Shown in pieces: positions 22,395 through 32,283 of a stretch of DNA of 48,318 nt. Under the pieces are notes generated by a model that saw only the letters and a list, made by a program, of their open reading frames with translations, was not told the DNA's origin and did not search any database. The DNA lies in the NCBI GenBank assembly GCA_011391735.1, contig JAABPY010000146.1, positions 1-48,318 of the forward strand, written 5' to 3'. The translations under genes were made by a program, and so were the position numbers. The DNA comes from Sulfuricurvum sp. GTDB lineage: Bacteria > Campylobacterota > Campylobacteria > Campylobacterales > Sulfurimonadaceae. Every line of letters starts with the position of its first letter. Position 1 is the stretch's first letter.

Positions 22395-23763
22395 TATAAA
22401 TCTCTACCCTATTTCTACCATTCTTTTTTGCTTCATAAAGAGCCTTATCGGCTTTTTCAAAAAGGCTCCTTTTCACATCATGACTCACGAGTTGCGCTAC
22501 CCCAAAACTTGCGGTTATCCCCTCTTCAACATAATTAAAAGTGTAGGATGCAATAATCTTTCGTAGCTTCTCCGCCAAATTAGAGGCACCAGTGATATCG
22601 GTTGAGGGGGTCAAAATAACGAACTCTTCCCCTCCCCATCGTGCGAAAATATCCCTATTTTTAATGCTGCTTCCTACCACCGTGACCAAATCGATCAAAA
22701 TAACATCCCCCGCTTGATGCCCATAAGTATCATTCACCAACTTAAAATGGTCGATATCGAAAATGATTAAGCTCAAAGGGGTATTGTTTTGTTTTGCACT
22801 GGCGATTTCGACGCTAAACATATCTTCAAAATTTTCCCGATTACTAATGCCTGTAAGATTATCTTTGTACGCTTTTTTCTCCAAGGTGTTGGTCATAGAA
22901 TATAGCTCATCTACTTTGTGTTTCATCGCTTTGTTGATGTTACGTAACTGCTGCTTTGTCTCTTCTAGCTCGGTAATGTCGTGCCTAATTGCAATGTATT
23001 CAACCACATCTCCATCGACATCCAATATGGGGATCACCGTCGTATCCACGATATACTGACCCCCATCTTTTTTCATATTGGTCACTACCCCATTCCAACT
23101 CTTTTTTGCTTTGATGGTGTTCCACAACTCTTTGAACGCTTCTCGAGGCATATCAGGGTGTCGGATGATGTTGTGCGGTTTACCAATAAGCTCCTCTCTT
23201 GCGTACCCCGATATTTCGCAAAACTTGTCATTCACGTAAGTAATTACCCCTTTGGGATTGGTTTTGGAGACAATATTACTCAAATCCACCGCCCTTTTGT
23301 ATTCGGCTAGAAGATTGGAATTTTCACTTTTATAATTGCGATTGCTACTTATAATCACTTCAAAATTGGTTGCCAAATCATTCGCCATTTGCAATGAGAG
23401 GGAATCAATCTCTTTTTGCAATGAAAAAGAGAGATTTCCACCCTCAAAAATCACCTGTTCAATGGCATTTTTGAGTTTGGTAATCAAGGTAAAAAGGTCG
23501 GCAGTCGTCACACTGTAATTATTGAGAAGCTCCAAAAACTCCATTTTGACTTGACACTCCGAAATAGTAGTACGCCACTCAATAACGCCAATAAAACAGT
23601 CACAAAACTGATGAAAAAGGTGGGTATTTTTCTCAATAATCGGCAACGAATGGCGATGAAGAACATTTTGTACCTCACTTTTCTCCATCCACCCTTTGAT
23701 AATTGCATTTCTATTAATGCGCAAAAAGTAGGAAAATTCCTCACTATCGATAATTTTAATCAT
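22387..23763 (-). CDS. PAS-GGDEF diguanylate cyclase
   Basis: The 458-residue soluble protein has a helical N-terminal domain of about 160 residues, not recognised, that could be a globin- or helical-bundle-type sensor; a PAS domain around 165-285 (TNPKGVITYVNDKF, KPHNIIRHPDMP, of the Aer type); a short coiled coil; and a GGDEF domain with GGEEF in RWGGEEFVIL. It should make c-di-GMP. The inhibitory-site motif RxxD reads KNRD here, so product inhibition may be weak or absent. It is the first gene of the operon, and its last 8 bases overlap the flavoprotein start, so the two are translated together. Confidence 0.9.
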   Translation of the reverse strand: MIKIIDSEEFSYFLRINRNAIIKGWMEKSEVQNVLHRHSLPIIEKNTHLFHQFCDCFIGVIEWRTTISECQVKMEFLELLNNYSVTTADLFTLITKLKNAIEQVIFEGGNLSFSLQKEIDSLSLQMANDLATNFEVIISSNRNYKSENSNLLAEYKRAVDLSNIVSKTNPKGVITYVNDKFCEISGYAREELIGKPHNIIRHPDMPREAFKELWNTIKAKKSWNGVVTNMKKDGGQYIVDTTVIPILDVDGDVVEYIAIRHDITELEETKQQLRNINKAMKHKVDELYSMTNTLEKKAYKDNLTGISNRENFEDMFSVEIASAKQNNTPLSLIIFDIDHFKLVNDTYGHQAGDVILIDLVTVVGSSIKNRDIFARWGGEEFVILTPSTDITGASNLAEKLRKIIASYTFNYVEEGITASFGVAQLVSHDVKRSLFEKADKALYEAKKNGRNRVEIYNG

Positions 23764-23791
23764 ACAAACCCATTTTTTTAAATTCTATTCA

Positions 23792-23827
23792 CACGTTTTG
23801 TCTCTATTATAGCCACGTTTTTGTCTC
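23792..23827 (-). promoter_or_regulatory. Promoter of the diguanylate cyclase-reductase operon, with paired operator-like repeats
   Basis: A perfect TATAAT (minus strand, 23811-23806) lies between two copies of a direct repeat read on the minus strand as GAGACAAAAACGTG (23827-23814) and GAGACAAAACGTG (23804-23792). They are about 22 bases apart, or two helical turns, so a protein could bind both on one face. One copy covers the -35 to -10 spacer and the other the start region. That looks like a repressor site, but no regulator is known. Confidence 0.55.
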
Positions 23828-23830
23828 TCT

Positions 23831-24925
23831 TTAGCTGAGTAGAATCATCCTTTGTTCATTGCTCTCAGCGTATTGAAGGGCTGTATCTAAGATCCCCTCA
23901 ACCGTTATCATAAATGCCTCAATAACGTCAGGATCGAATTGTATCCCTTTTTCCCCAAGCAAATAAGCAACTGCCATTTTATGCGACATTGGCTCTTTGT
24001 AGGAGCGACGGCTAATAATAGCATCGTAGACATCGGCAACTGCCATAATGCGTCCCCATAGCGGAATATCTTCCCCTTTTAACCCTCTTGGGTACCCTGT
24101 TCCGTTCCATTTTTCATGATGGGCACCGGCAATGTCTTTTGCAATGAGGAGTGTATCATTATCTTTGAATTTTAATTCCGCCAAATGGATTGTCTCTTCA
24201 CCAATGAGGGGATGCGTTTTCATGATTTCCCACTCTTGGGAGGTAAGCGGTCCCTCTTTGAGTAAAATAGAGTCTGAAATAGCGATTTTTCCCAAGTCAT
24301 GAAGGGGTGCTGCGTTGGTGATGAGCTCGATGATGCGAGGGGTAAGCACTTTTGTATATTTGGGAAGTTTAGAGAGTTCCCATGCGATAAGATTCACATA
24401 TTTTTTCGTTCGGCTGATGTGTGCACCAGTTTCAGGATCACGATGTTCCGCTACCATTCCCATTGCTTCAATAACAGATTCTTGGGCTTTTTTGAGCTCG
24501 TAGGTACGTTGAGAAACCAGCTCTTCAAGATGATTTCGATGCCGTTTAAGCTCTAGATGATTGCGGACACGGGCACGGACAATAGCAGGATTAATCGGTT
24601 TTCCGATGTAATCGACAGCTCCAAGCTCTAGCCCTTTGGCCTCGTCGTCTACTTCGGTTTTAGCGGTAATGAAAATGATAGGGATATCTCGTGTTCGCAT
24701 ATCTTTTTGGAGGTATCGGCACACTTCGTATCCATCCATCTCAGGCATCATAATATCCAGTAAAATCATATCGGGTTTAGGATCTTGGGATGCCAATTCG
24801 ATCGCTTTGGCTCCGTTGGTTGCTGCGATAACGGTGTAATTAGTTTTAAGTATATTTATCAACATCATCAGATTTTCGGGGAGATCATCGACAATTAAAA
24901 TTTTTTCTCTTTTAGCAGGTTCCAT
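23831..24925 (-). CDS. RpfG-like response regulator with HD-GYP phosphodiesterase domain
   Basis: The ATG at 24925 has GGAG six bases ahead, inside the end of the kinase gene; an ATG 12 bases earlier has no such site. The 364-residue protein has an N-terminal receiver (ILIVDD, then [11 protein letters not shown] with the phospho-acceptor Asp, and the Lys of GKPINP), a coiled linker and a complete HD-GYP domain ([21 protein letters not shown]). It should hydrolyse c-di-GMP when phosphorylated. The hybrid kinase just upstream, whose gene overlaps it, is the expected partner. Confidence 0.92.
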   Translation of the reverse strand: MEPAKREKILIVDDLPENLMMLINILKTNYTVIAATNGAKAIELASQDPKPDMILLDIMMPEMDGYEVCRYLQKDMRTRDIPIIFITAKTEVDDEAKGLELGAVDYIGKPINPAIVRARVRNHLELKRHRNHLEELVSQRTYELKKAQESVIEAMGMVAEHRDPETGAHISRTKKYVNLIAWELSKLPKYTKVLTPRIIELITNAAPLHDLGKIAISDSILLKEGPLTSQEWEIMKTHPLIGEETIHLAELKFKDNDTLLIAKDIAGAHHEKWNGTGYPRGLKGEDIPLWGRIMAVADVYDAIISRRSYKEPMSHKMAVAYLLGEKGIQFDPDVIEAFMITVEGILDTALQYAESNEQRMILLS

Positions 24926-27900
24926 CGGCCTCTCCATTGGTTTTTAGGGTTAATTGCACTATTAATTGATTAAGGATCTCTCGTTGTTTTTGGGTATCAA
25001 ACATCTCAATAGCCCTTTGGAGTGCATCAAGCATCTCTTTATCAATACCGTGTTGGGGGAGTACTTTTACCCTTTCAAAGGTATCAAAAACAATCCCGAC
25101 ATCCGATTCAATATGGTCTAAAATTGTTTTTAAGTTCAGAAGAACATTGTTGCATTCGCCAACATCTTCTCTTTCGATAGTAGCCTCTTCCAAATGGTTT
25201 AAGAAAGATGCAATTGAGTCAAGCAAGGCAGTAAACTTTTCGTATACGTCTTGGAGAAACTCCAGTGGAGGAGAAACTCCATTTTTGAGAAGAGAATCCA
25301 TTTTTTCCAATTGTTCGTGTAATCCCGTCGCACCGATATTGCCACAAAGCCCTTTGAGGGTGTGAACAATTGCTTCGGCTTCTTCGAGTTTATTTGTGTT
25401 GATTAATTCCATAATCATCTCAAGATGATGGGGATAGGTTTGGATAAACATTCGTAGTAGCTTAACAAAAAGGGTTTCGTTGTTAAGAAGTCGGTTCATC
25501 ACTTGTGAAATATCAATCTCTTTAAGAAGAGAAAAATCGATACGCACACTGGGGTGTTTTGCAACAGGCTCATCGACGATAGGGGTATGAATATGAATCC
25601 ATTCAAGGAGTGTTGAAAATAAACGTTGAGGATCAATGGGTTTGACAACATAGGCATTCATCCCCGATGCAAGACTTCGATCAATATCACTATGGAGGGC
25701 ATTGGCACTTAGAGCAATGATCGGAACACTGCTGTAATAAGGGTCTTCGAGAATTTTACTGAGCTTACGGATACGCCGTGTTGCTTCGATTCCATCAAGA
25801 TTGGGCATTTGAATATCCATCAAAATAGCATCATAACGATGCCCTTTGACCTGCTCTATGGCTTCAAACCCATCATGCGCTTCATCGACGATTAGCCCTT
25901 CACCACGTAAAAGTTCTCCGGCAAATTCGCGGTTAATCTCATTGTCTTCGACGAGAAGAATATGGGCACCTTGGATGGGTGAGAGGGAGAGGATTTTATT
26001 TTTAGCGGTGACATTAACATTCTGATGAAAACCCAATACTTGCAATAAAGTATCCAGTAGCGTAGAGGGGGAGATCGGTTTAATCAGTAGCCCATCAAGA
26101 TTTGCTTCTTGGATATTTTTGAGAACATCTTCACGTCCGTAGGCAGTAACAATAACGATTTTTGGGCTGTTTTTGTCTCCAAAACGGGATCGAATAGCAT
26201 GCGCTGTTTCGATTCCGTCCATCTCTGGCATCTTCCAATCCATCAATACAATATCGTAGTGGTATGTATCCAAAAGAGCAAGAGCCTCTTTTCCCCCTGT
26301 CACCACATCACACAAGGCCCCTAAAGAGAGGACGATTTTAGTGAGATAATCACGTGCAGAGGCATTGTCATCCACGACAAGGATGCGAATATCTGAGAGG
26401 CTCTTTCCTATAGCATGAATACGATCGTCTAATTTTTTTAGCTCAACCGTAGAGATACCAAATTCAGCAGTAAAGCAAAGGGTACTTCCTAGTCCAGGGA
26501 TGCTGTTTTCGATCCATATTGAACCATTCATCATCTCACAGAGCTTTTTACTGATGACCAGCCCCAATCCAGAACCGCCAAATCGTCGTGTCATACTCGT
26601 ATCGGCTTGAGAAAATTCATTAAAAAGGCGCTTTTGCTGTTCTTCCGACATCCCGATACCGCTATCTTGAAGACAAAATTGGAGCGTCGCAGAGTGCTCA
26701 TCTTTGCGAATAAGCGTAATGGAAAGATCGACTGAGCCATTTTTCGTGAATTTTACAGCGTTATTCCCAAGGTTTATCAAAATCTGTCCCACACGTAAAG
26801 GATCGCCAATAAGGGCGATAGGGACATCTGGGTCAAGATCAATTTTAAACTCAAGCCCTTTTTCCTGCGCTTTATAGCCAATAACATTACTAAAATCTTC
26901 AAGCACTTTTTCGAGGGTAAATGAGATCATCTCAATATCAAGTTTACCTGCTTCGATTTTTGAAAAATCGAGAATATCATTGATAATTCCCAGTAACGAG
27001 GCGGCTGCACTTTGAGATTTAGTGATGTAATTTTTTTGCTGAGAATCAAGAGGTGTTTTCTCAAGGAGATAGTGCATCCCCATAATAGCGTTAATCGGGG
27101 TACGAATTTCGTGACTCATATTGGCCAAAAACTGACTTTTTGCCTGATTGGCATCTTCGGCTATTTTTTTGGCATCACTGAGTTCATCGGCCAAACGTTG
27201 AAGCAAACGGTTACTCTCTTCAAGCTCAAGAGTGCGGGCTTTGACCCGTTCTTCAAGTTGTTCATTGGCAAGACGTAGTTTATACTCACTCTCTTGAAGT
27301 GACCCATTCGTTTGGCTGATTTTGGTATTTTGACTGTTCACCGTTTCAATCATCAAATTAAATGCGGTGACCAAATCTCCAAGTTCATCATCGTTGTATC
27401 GACGGGCTTTGAGGGTATAGTCTTTGCTTATGGCGATGGTTTGAGCCGTTTTCGTCAAATCATCAATGGGTTCGGAGATAAGCCGTTGAAGACGTGCTGC
27501 CATGATGTACGTTAACCCTGATGCGAGAAGCAAAAGGATACCGGAGAGGAGGAGAAAATTGCTCCATTTTAAGTCAAATTCACGTATATCTGCGAGGATA
27601 AAAACATTACCAATCGGTTTCCCCTCCATAAGAATCGGTTCCATAAGACGGATAAAACGATTTTCGTAAGTTACCCCCTTTTCGTTCACCCTTTTGGGAA
27701 GAAGAACAGAACGTTCACTGGGATTTTGATAGTAGGCGAACAGCATACCTGATTCATCGTAGAGTGCTGCTGCGGTAACAGAGCGGTTAATGCGCAAGGA
27801 GGAGAGGGTTTCCGTTGCTGCTTTTTCATCCCCAAACATCAATGCGGCAGTGGATCGATCACCAATCATCAATGCCATTGAAGAGAGATTTTGGACGATA

Positions 27901-28034
27901 TCCTCTTTACTTCGAGTACGGTCTTGAACGATAAAGCCAATCCATGTGAGAAGTAAGACGGTAAACGAGGTTGTTACCACAATAACAATTATCTTGCTCT
28001 TGATGGGGAGGTTTTTAAATGTAAAAAGTGCCAT
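24912..28034 (-). CDS. Hybrid sensor histidine kinase with periplasmic CHASE8-like domain, two receivers and HPt
   Basis: The 1040-residue protein has a membrane helix at about 13-36, a periplasmic domain to about 152 ([17 protein letters not shown] and later [11 protein letters not shown]-type segments, similar to the YfiN CHASE8 type), a second helix at about 157-178, HAMP, a coiled coil, HisKA with H308 in NMSHEIRTP, and HATPase (NAVKFTK, DSGIG, GGSGLGL). Two receiver domains follow with acceptor Asp near 599 and 740, then an HPt domain with H891 in [12 protein letters not shown]. It forms a complete phosphorelay. The YfiR-like periplasmic gene is upstream (6-base gap) and the HD-GYP regulator overlaps downstream. 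Confidence 0.9.
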   Translation of the reverse strand: MALFTFKNLPIKSKIIVIVVTTSFTVLLLTWIGFIVQDRTRSKEDIVQNLSSMALMIGDRSTAALMFGDEKAATETLSSLRINRSVTAAALYDESGMLFAYYQNPSERSVLLPKRVNEKGVTYENRFIRLMEPILMEGKPIGNVFILADIREFDLKWSNFLLLSGILLLLASGLTYIMAARLQRLISEPIDDLTKTAQTIAISKDYTLKARRYNDDELGDLVTAFNLMIETVNSQNTKISQTNGSLQESEYKLRLANEQLEERVKARTLELEESNRLLQRLADELSDAKKIAEDANQAKSQFLANMSHEIRTPINAIMGMHYLLEKTPLDSQQKNYITKSQSAAASLLGIINDILDFSKIEAGKLDIEMISFTLEKVLEDFSNVIGYKAQEKGLEFKIDLDPDVPIALIGDPLRVGQILINLGNNAVKFTKNGSVDLSITLIRKDEHSATLQFCLQDSGIGMSEEQQKRLFNEFSQADTSMTRRFGGSGLGLVISKKLCEMMNGSIWIENSIPGLGSTLCFTAEFGISTVELKKLDDRIHAIGKSLSDIRILVVDDNASARDYLTKIVLSLGALCDVVTGGKEALALLDTYHYDIVLMDWKMPEMDGIETAHAIRSRFGDKNSPKIVIVTAYGREDVLKNIQEANLDGLLIKPISPSTLLDTLLQVLGFHQNVNVTAKNKILSLSPIQGAHILLVEDNEINREFAGELLRGEGLIVDEAHDGFEAIEQVKGHRYDAILMDIQMPNLDGIEATRRIRKLSKILEDPYYSSVPIIALSANALHSDIDRSLASGMNAYVVKPIDPQRLFSTLLEWIHIHTPIVDEPVAKHPSVRIDFSLLKEIDISQVMNRLLNNETLFVKLLRMFIQTYPHHLEMIMELINTNKLEEAEAIVHTLKGLCGNIGATGLHEQLEKMDSLLKNGVSPPLEFLQDVYEKFTALLDSIASFLNHLEEATIEREDVGECNNVLLNLKTILDHIESDVGIVFDTFERVKVLPQHGIDKEMLDALQRAIEMFDTQKQREILNQLIVQLTLKTNGEADGTC

Positions 28035-28040
28035 CTCTGT

Positions 28041-28550
28041 TTACCTTATTTTAGCAAGTTCGAGGAGTTTCGAACTAATTTTTAGATTGGTTTTAGAGAC
28101 AGCCAATAAGTTGATTTCAAAACGGATTTTACCGTTATCCCAAAAGAGGGTGATAATTCCACCACGCTCACTAAAATGTTCATTGTCGCTAACAGTAAGA
28201 GTGTTTTGCTCTTTGGCTGAATTGAGTAACGTATCCACCTCTCGATTGGATCCATTTAGATAAAGAATCTGACATTCGGCAGGATTGATTTTTGATCCAG
28301 AAATAACGGTAAATTTCTCCTGACCCCCCTGTTTTGATGCTAAATCTTCAAGTAGCTTGCCCAGTGAATCATCTCCCGTGACGCAAATTTGGATTGCTTT
28401 CCCTTTTTTATCGGGCCAATCGACAAATTTGGTGAAGTTGTAAAGATACGCCGCTTTAATCTTCGTCTCAAGAGGATTTTGAGCAGCGTAGAGGATGGAT
28501 GAAAAAACCGTTAGCCCCATCCACACAAAAAAAGTGCGCCAATAGATCAT
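28041..28550 (-). CDS. YfiR-family (DUF4154) periplasmic protein
   Basis: From the ATG at 28550, nine bases after the receptor stop, the product is 169 residues (a GTG two codons earlier is possible). It has a signal peptide ending near ILYAAQ and the family signature KAAYLYNFTKFVDWP at the mature N-terminus. YfiR binds the periplasmic domain of the YfiN cyclase in Pseudomonas and holds it inactive. Here the same family stands between a TonB receptor and a kinase with a YfiN-like periplasmic domain, so it probably regulates that kinase; this is inference. Confidence 0.88.
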   Translation of the reverse strand: MIYWRTFFVWMGLTVFSSILYAAQNPLETKIKAAYLYNFTKFVDWPDKKGKAIQICVTGDDSLGKLLEDLASKQGGQEKFTVISGSKINPAECQILYLNGSNREVDTLLNSAKEQNTLTVSDNEHFSERGGIITLFWDNGKIRFEINLLAVSKTNLKISSKLLELAKIR

Positions 28551-28559
28551 TCCCACACC

Positions 28560-30623
28560 CTAAAACGTGACAAGAACACTAGCGTATGCGTTAAAACCAG
28601 GATCGATAAATCCCCATGGCATAACGTAGCGACGATCGGCAATATTGTTGAGTTCCACTAAAGCATTGATCGAATACTCACTATTGCGTAGGATGTTTTT
28701 TTGAAGTTTGGCATTAATTAGAGGGTAATTCCCAAACTCACTGCGAGAAGATTTAGAGGTACTATCGTAATATTTTCCCACGTATTGAATGTACCCAGAG
28801 GAGGTCACTTCCCACGGTAGCAAAGTTGTTATTCCAATATTGGCAACATAGTTCGGGACAAAAGGGATAGCTGCCCCATCTGAATCACTATGTTGCGACT
28901 CTTCAACATGGGTATTCGTGTAGGTAAAATTGGCAAAATATTCCCATGTCTCCTCCACACGGTGCTTCATATCCAGTTCGACACCTCGTGCGACCGTTTG
29001 TCCCGCATTAAACGATTGACTTTGTGAGGGGGACGTTTTGATGACACTATCGACGATGGCATCCTTGATTTTATTATAAAAAAATCGCATACCGTATTGA
29101 AGATGCTCATTTGCGTGCCACTCAAATCCAATATCATTGCCCATGCCAAATTCACTTTGCAGCGAAGCATTCGAGAGTTGTCCACTGTCTGTGAGAGGAT
29201 TGGTAATGGTTCCTCCTACTTGCTTGGCTGAGGGGGTCATAAAACTAGTACCGCTATTGGCATACCACGAAAAAGTAGGGCTCATATTCCAACGAGCTCC
29301 TATATTCCAAAGCGTATGAAACCATGAAGCCTCCTTGTCTTCAGGAGTGACACCACCTAAAAGCGTATAATCGTGACGGATATGGTTATAGCGAACTCCA
29401 CCTCGAACGATCCACTCCCCTAGTTGCACTTTTTCTTGGAGGAAGAGACCATTAGAGCGTGCTTTGACATCATTTTGTGACGATATTGCCAAGAGAGCAT
29501 CTGTTCGATACGATTTGAAATGGTTCCACTGTGCATCCGTTCCGAGGGTTAAAACATTGCCATCTCCATGTTTATAGTTCAACGTAGCATCGACTGGGAC
29601 AATGGTTTGACGGTAGTGATCGGTATTGGTATAGCTTAAATCGATAGGGTAGTTATCGTTCACAAACTGACGCGTATAATCACGCAATCCCCCTTGTATC
29701 TGTAACTCAAGAGCATCACTGAGTTTGGCATTGTATTTAAGATTAAGGGTTTCATAGCGGTGATCGAAATCTCGATACACCCTTCCTGTATCACCTGTGT
29801 GGTCGGTATGGTGAAAAAAGAGGGAAACTTTCTGATTCGGACTCACATCATACGCCATTTTTCCGTACAACTTTGTTTTCTGATAATCAGGATTATTGAC
29901 AGTTTGAAGCCATGAGAGGGCTTCACCGTATTGGGTATAGTTGGATTTTTCAAGATTTGCACCGACAAAATAGCTTAGATCCCCTTTTTTGTCTTGGTGA
30001 TAGGCACGGGCATTTTGGGTGCTATAGCTTCCAATCCCCAATTGCAGACGGCTCATTTGACGGTCGATTTTGTCTTTGAGGATAAAATTGGTGGTTCCCG
30101 CAAGCGGTGCTTCGTTTCCAGCAAAATCCATACTCATATAGTTGGAGTAAAGAATGGATGCCGGCCCTTTTTGTACCTCTACACGCTCAAAAGCCCATGG
30201 ATCAAGGCTCATCGCATCAACAAAGGAATCCATAGGAAGACCATCAAGCATATAAGTATTGTATTTTGCCCCTAACCCCGCATAACTTCCCCAGTTAGCA
30301 TCGTTACGTGAGAGGATATTAACGAACTGCCCAGAGGTATATTGGAGAAGTTCCGCCAGATTGCGACGATTTTTCCCCAGTCGCTCAAACTCTGTTTGAT
30401 CAATGACCTGAATATTTTGGGTAACACTATGTACAGATTGGGCGATTTTGGTATCCGTTACGATAACTTCGCTAAGTTCTTCGAGGCTGAGGGCATCGAC
30501 AAATTTATCAATAGGGAGAAGTTCCAAATACCCTTTTGTGATTGGATTAGGAGACTGTGCCGATAAAAGCGTTAACGGATAAAAAGCTACTACAAAAAAA
30601 GAGGTGATTCGAGAAAGTAGCAT
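28560..30623 (-). CDS. TonB-dependent outer-membrane receptor
   Basis: The ATG at 30623 follows GGGGGT and gives 687 residues. It has a signal peptide ending near LSAQ, a TonB-box-like stretch EVIVTDTK, a plug domain (IQVIDQTEFERLGKNRRNLAELL, NTYMLDGLPMD, FERVEVQKGPASILY) and a beta-barrel ending in Phe (SVLVTF). Such receptors import siderophores, cobalamin or other scarce ligands. The substrate is unknown; no iron-regulatory site was seen upstream. Linkage to YfiR and a hybrid kinase suggests it also feeds a sensory pathway. Confidence 0.93.
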   Translation of the reverse strand: MLLSRITSFFVVAFYPLTLLSAQSPNPITKGYLELLPIDKFVDALSLEELSEVIVTDTKIAQSVHSVTQNIQVIDQTEFERLGKNRRNLAELLQYTSGQFVNILSRNDANWGSYAGLGAKYNTYMLDGLPMDSFVDAMSLDPWAFERVEVQKGPASILYSNYMSMDFAGNEAPLAGTTNFILKDKIDRQMSRLQLGIGSYSTQNARAYHQDKKGDLSYFVGANLEKSNYTQYGEALSWLQTVNNPDYQKTKLYGKMAYDVSPNQKVSLFFHHTDHTGDTGRVYRDFDHRYETLNLKYNAKLSDALELQIQGGLRDYTRQFVNDNYPIDLSYTNTDHYRQTIVPVDATLNYKHGDGNVLTLGTDAQWNHFKSYRTDALLAISSQNDVKARSNGLFLQEKVQLGEWIVRGGVRYNHIRHDYTLLGGVTPEDKEASWFHTLWNIGARWNMSPTFSWYANSGTSFMTPSAKQVGGTITNPLTDSGQLSNASLQSEFGMGNDIGFEWHANEHLQYGMRFFYNKIKDAIVDSVIKTSPSQSQSFNAGQTVARGVELDMKHRVEETWEYFANFTYTNTHVEESQHSDSDGAAIPFVPNYVANIGITTLLPWEVTSSGYIQYVGKYYDSTSKSSRSEFGNYPLINAKLQKNILRNSEYSINALVELNNIADRRYVMPWGFIDPGFNAYASVLVTF

Positions 30624-30642
30624 CAATGACCCCCTGTTGTTC

Positions 30643-30648
30643 TGTATA
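30643..30648 (-). promoter_or_regulatory. -10 box candidate for the TonB receptor operon
   Basis: TATACA on the minus strand, about 20 bases before the receptor ATG. No -35 box stands out. The divergent transporter promoter is 80 bases away. Confidence 0.35.
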
Positions 30649-30727
30649 CTCGATCTGATTTTAAATGTTTGACCCTTAAAAATAGCTTGAGTGTTTATTC
30701 TTGGATTTATTTATCCGTTTTTTCCAC

Positions 30728-30733
30728 TATAAT
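30728..30733 (+). promoter_or_regulatory. -10 box for the AEC transporter
   Basis: A perfect TATAAT on the plus strand would start transcription near 30740, 28 bases before the ATG at 30768. Its position rules out the farther in-frame start at 30669, which would lie upstream of the transcript. Confidence 0.5.
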
Positions 30734-30767
30734 CCTATCAACCAATTTTATTAACAAGACAATTTTT

Positions 30768-31679
30768 ATGACACTACAAACCCTCCTCTCCCTCCTTGGT
30801 ATCTACCTCTTCATTGCCATCGGTTTTATCGCCAAATGGAGCTTCAAAGAAAAAATCGACGACCGTACGATTACCCTCCTTAGTGTCTATTTTCTCCAAA
30901 TTTTTCTCACTTTTTGGGGATTACTCAAACGCCCCATTGAACCACAGCTCCTCTTTGCCCCCTCTCTTTATCTTGCTATCACCCTCATTTCATTGCTTTT
31001 GATGATACCGCTTTCAAGGCTTCTTTTTAGTGACACCAAAGAGCGTTCCATCGCCACCATTGCAGCCCTTATTGGTAATACGGGGAACTTAGGAATTCCT
31101 CTTGGCATAGCATTGTTCGGTGAAGAGAGTGTCCCCTATCTCACCCTTATCAATCTCGTCAACGTCTTTGTTGTCTATACCATAGGGGTCTTTTACTATT
31201 CACGAGGAGAGTTTAGTATCCGCCAATCGCTGCTAAACATCATCAAGCTTCCCGTATTGTGGGCAGCAATGGTTGCAATAGTCCTCAATCTCGTTGGCTA
31301 TGTCCCAAGCATTGCCGTCGATAAAACCCTAATGATGGGGGCGTATGCGTCGATGACCATGCAGTTAGTCTTGTTTGGGATCTATCTCTATGGGATTAAA
31401 CTTACCGAAATCAATCTACGCCTTACCGTATGGGTAAGCGCAACGAAATTTATTCTAATACCGTTGATTGCCTTAGTCGTATTGAGAATGGTGGAGATGA
31501 ATCCGATGGTCAAAGGGATTTTATTTTTGGAGCTTATTGTCCCCTTGGCAGTAGCAAATGTCAATCTTGCCTCACTGTATAATTGTTCCCCCCGTAGTGT
31601 GACGGTGCAGGTATTTGTAACTTCGGTATTATTTTTGGGAATAGCGTTGGTGTTACCTATGCTGTTACGAATACTTTAA
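30768..31679 (+). CDS. AEC-family (auxin efflux carrier-like) permease
   Basis: From the ATG at 30768 the product has 303 residues with about ten hydrophobic helices in two sets, the arrangement of the AEC family. The conserved central NTGNLGIPLGIALFG segment matches the family. Bacterial AEC members export or import small organic acids such as malate or malonate; the substrate is not deducible. It stands alone, divergent from the TonB receptor. Confidence 0.85.
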   Translation: MTLQTLLSLLGIYLFIAIGFIAKWSFKEKIDDRTITLLSVYFLQIFLTFWGLLKRPIEPQLLFAPSLYLAITLISLLLMIPLSRLLFSDTKERSIATIAALIGNTGNLGIPLGIALFGEESVPYLTLINLVNVFVVYTIGVFYYSRGEFSIRQSLLNIIKLPVLWAAMVAIVLNLVGYVPSIAVDKTLMMGAYASMTMQLVLFGIYLYGIKLTEINLRLTVWVSATKFILIPLIALVVLRMVEMNPMVKGILFLELIVPLAVANVNLASLYNCSPRSVTVQVFVTSVLFLGIALVLPMLLRIL

Positions 31680-31696
31680 TCTCTTCGATCAATTTT

Positions 31697-31954
31697 TTAC
31701 CCATGAGCTTTCAATCCATCTGAAATCAATAATTTTAGATACGATTGATAGGGAATGTCGCATTTATTGGCTTGAATTTTTAGTGTTTCAATCATATCAA
31801 TAGGCATACGTATCGAGATTGTTTTAGCACTTTTTTGCAGATTTACCAATCGCACTGGTTTGGCTTTATTCCAGTCAATATACTCAGTTGAATCATGTTC
31901 ATCCCAAAAAGTAGAAATTTCTTCTTCTGTTTTTAGTTCAGGCATTTTTTTCAT
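31697..31954 (-). CDS. brnA: BrnA/CopG-type antitoxin
   Basis: The 85-residue protein matches the BrnA antitoxin type: an acidic N-terminal toxin-binding part with FWDEHDSTEYIDW, then a ribbon-helix-helix-like C-terminus (ISIRMPIDMIETLKIQA, YQSYLKLLI). It would neutralise the toxin and repress the operon. GGAG upstream of the ATG gives a good ribosome site. It overlaps the toxin gene by 17 bases, which fits the BrnT-BrnA order. Confidence 0.85.
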   Translation of the reverse strand: MKKMPELKTEEEISTFWDEHDSTEYIDWNKAKPVRLVNLQKSAKTISIRMPIDMIETLKIQANKCDIPYQSYLKLLISDGLKAHG

Positions 31955-32243
31955 AATAGCTTCTCTCCTTTTTATTCTGTGATCGTGCCGAAATTACCCG
32001 AATTTTTTGTTGTCGCACTGTAAACACTACAAATAAATATTGTGAATCATCCATTTTTCCCAATGCGTAGCATCGGCACTCTTGCTCTGAATGAGACTTA
32101 TCTTCATAGATAAGTAGCGGTTCATTGAAAAATATCTCTTCAATAAGCCAGTAATCAAGCCCATGCTTGAGCTTATTTTTCTGAATATTGCCATCATCCC
32201 AGTCAAATCCGCATAATCGTTCAACATCAAGGTAATCAAACAT
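31938..32243 (-). CDS. brnT: BrnT-family ribonuclease toxin
   Basis: The 101-residue protein has the family pattern: GFDWDDGNIQKNKLKHGLDY at the start, the EIFFNEPLLIYEDKSHSE segment and the end RVISARSQNKKERSYYE. BrnT toxins cleave RNA and stop growth until BrnA is replenished. AAGGTGA precedes the ATG. The module stands apart from the restriction island but could have been acquired similarly. Confidence 0.88.
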   Translation of the reverse strand: MFDYLDVERLCGFDWDDGNIQKNKLKHGLDYWLIEEIFFNEPLLIYEDKSHSEQECRCYALGKMDDSQYLFVVFTVRQQKIRVISARSQNKKERSYYEKNA

Positions 32244-32283
32244 TAGTCACCTTCTAATAAATTGTATGGAATGATTATATACA

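Noticed and set aside
30669-30767. Longer start for the AEC transporter
   Set aside because: A perfect TATAAT at 30728-30733 lies inside the extension, and the family fold starts at the ATG at 30768.
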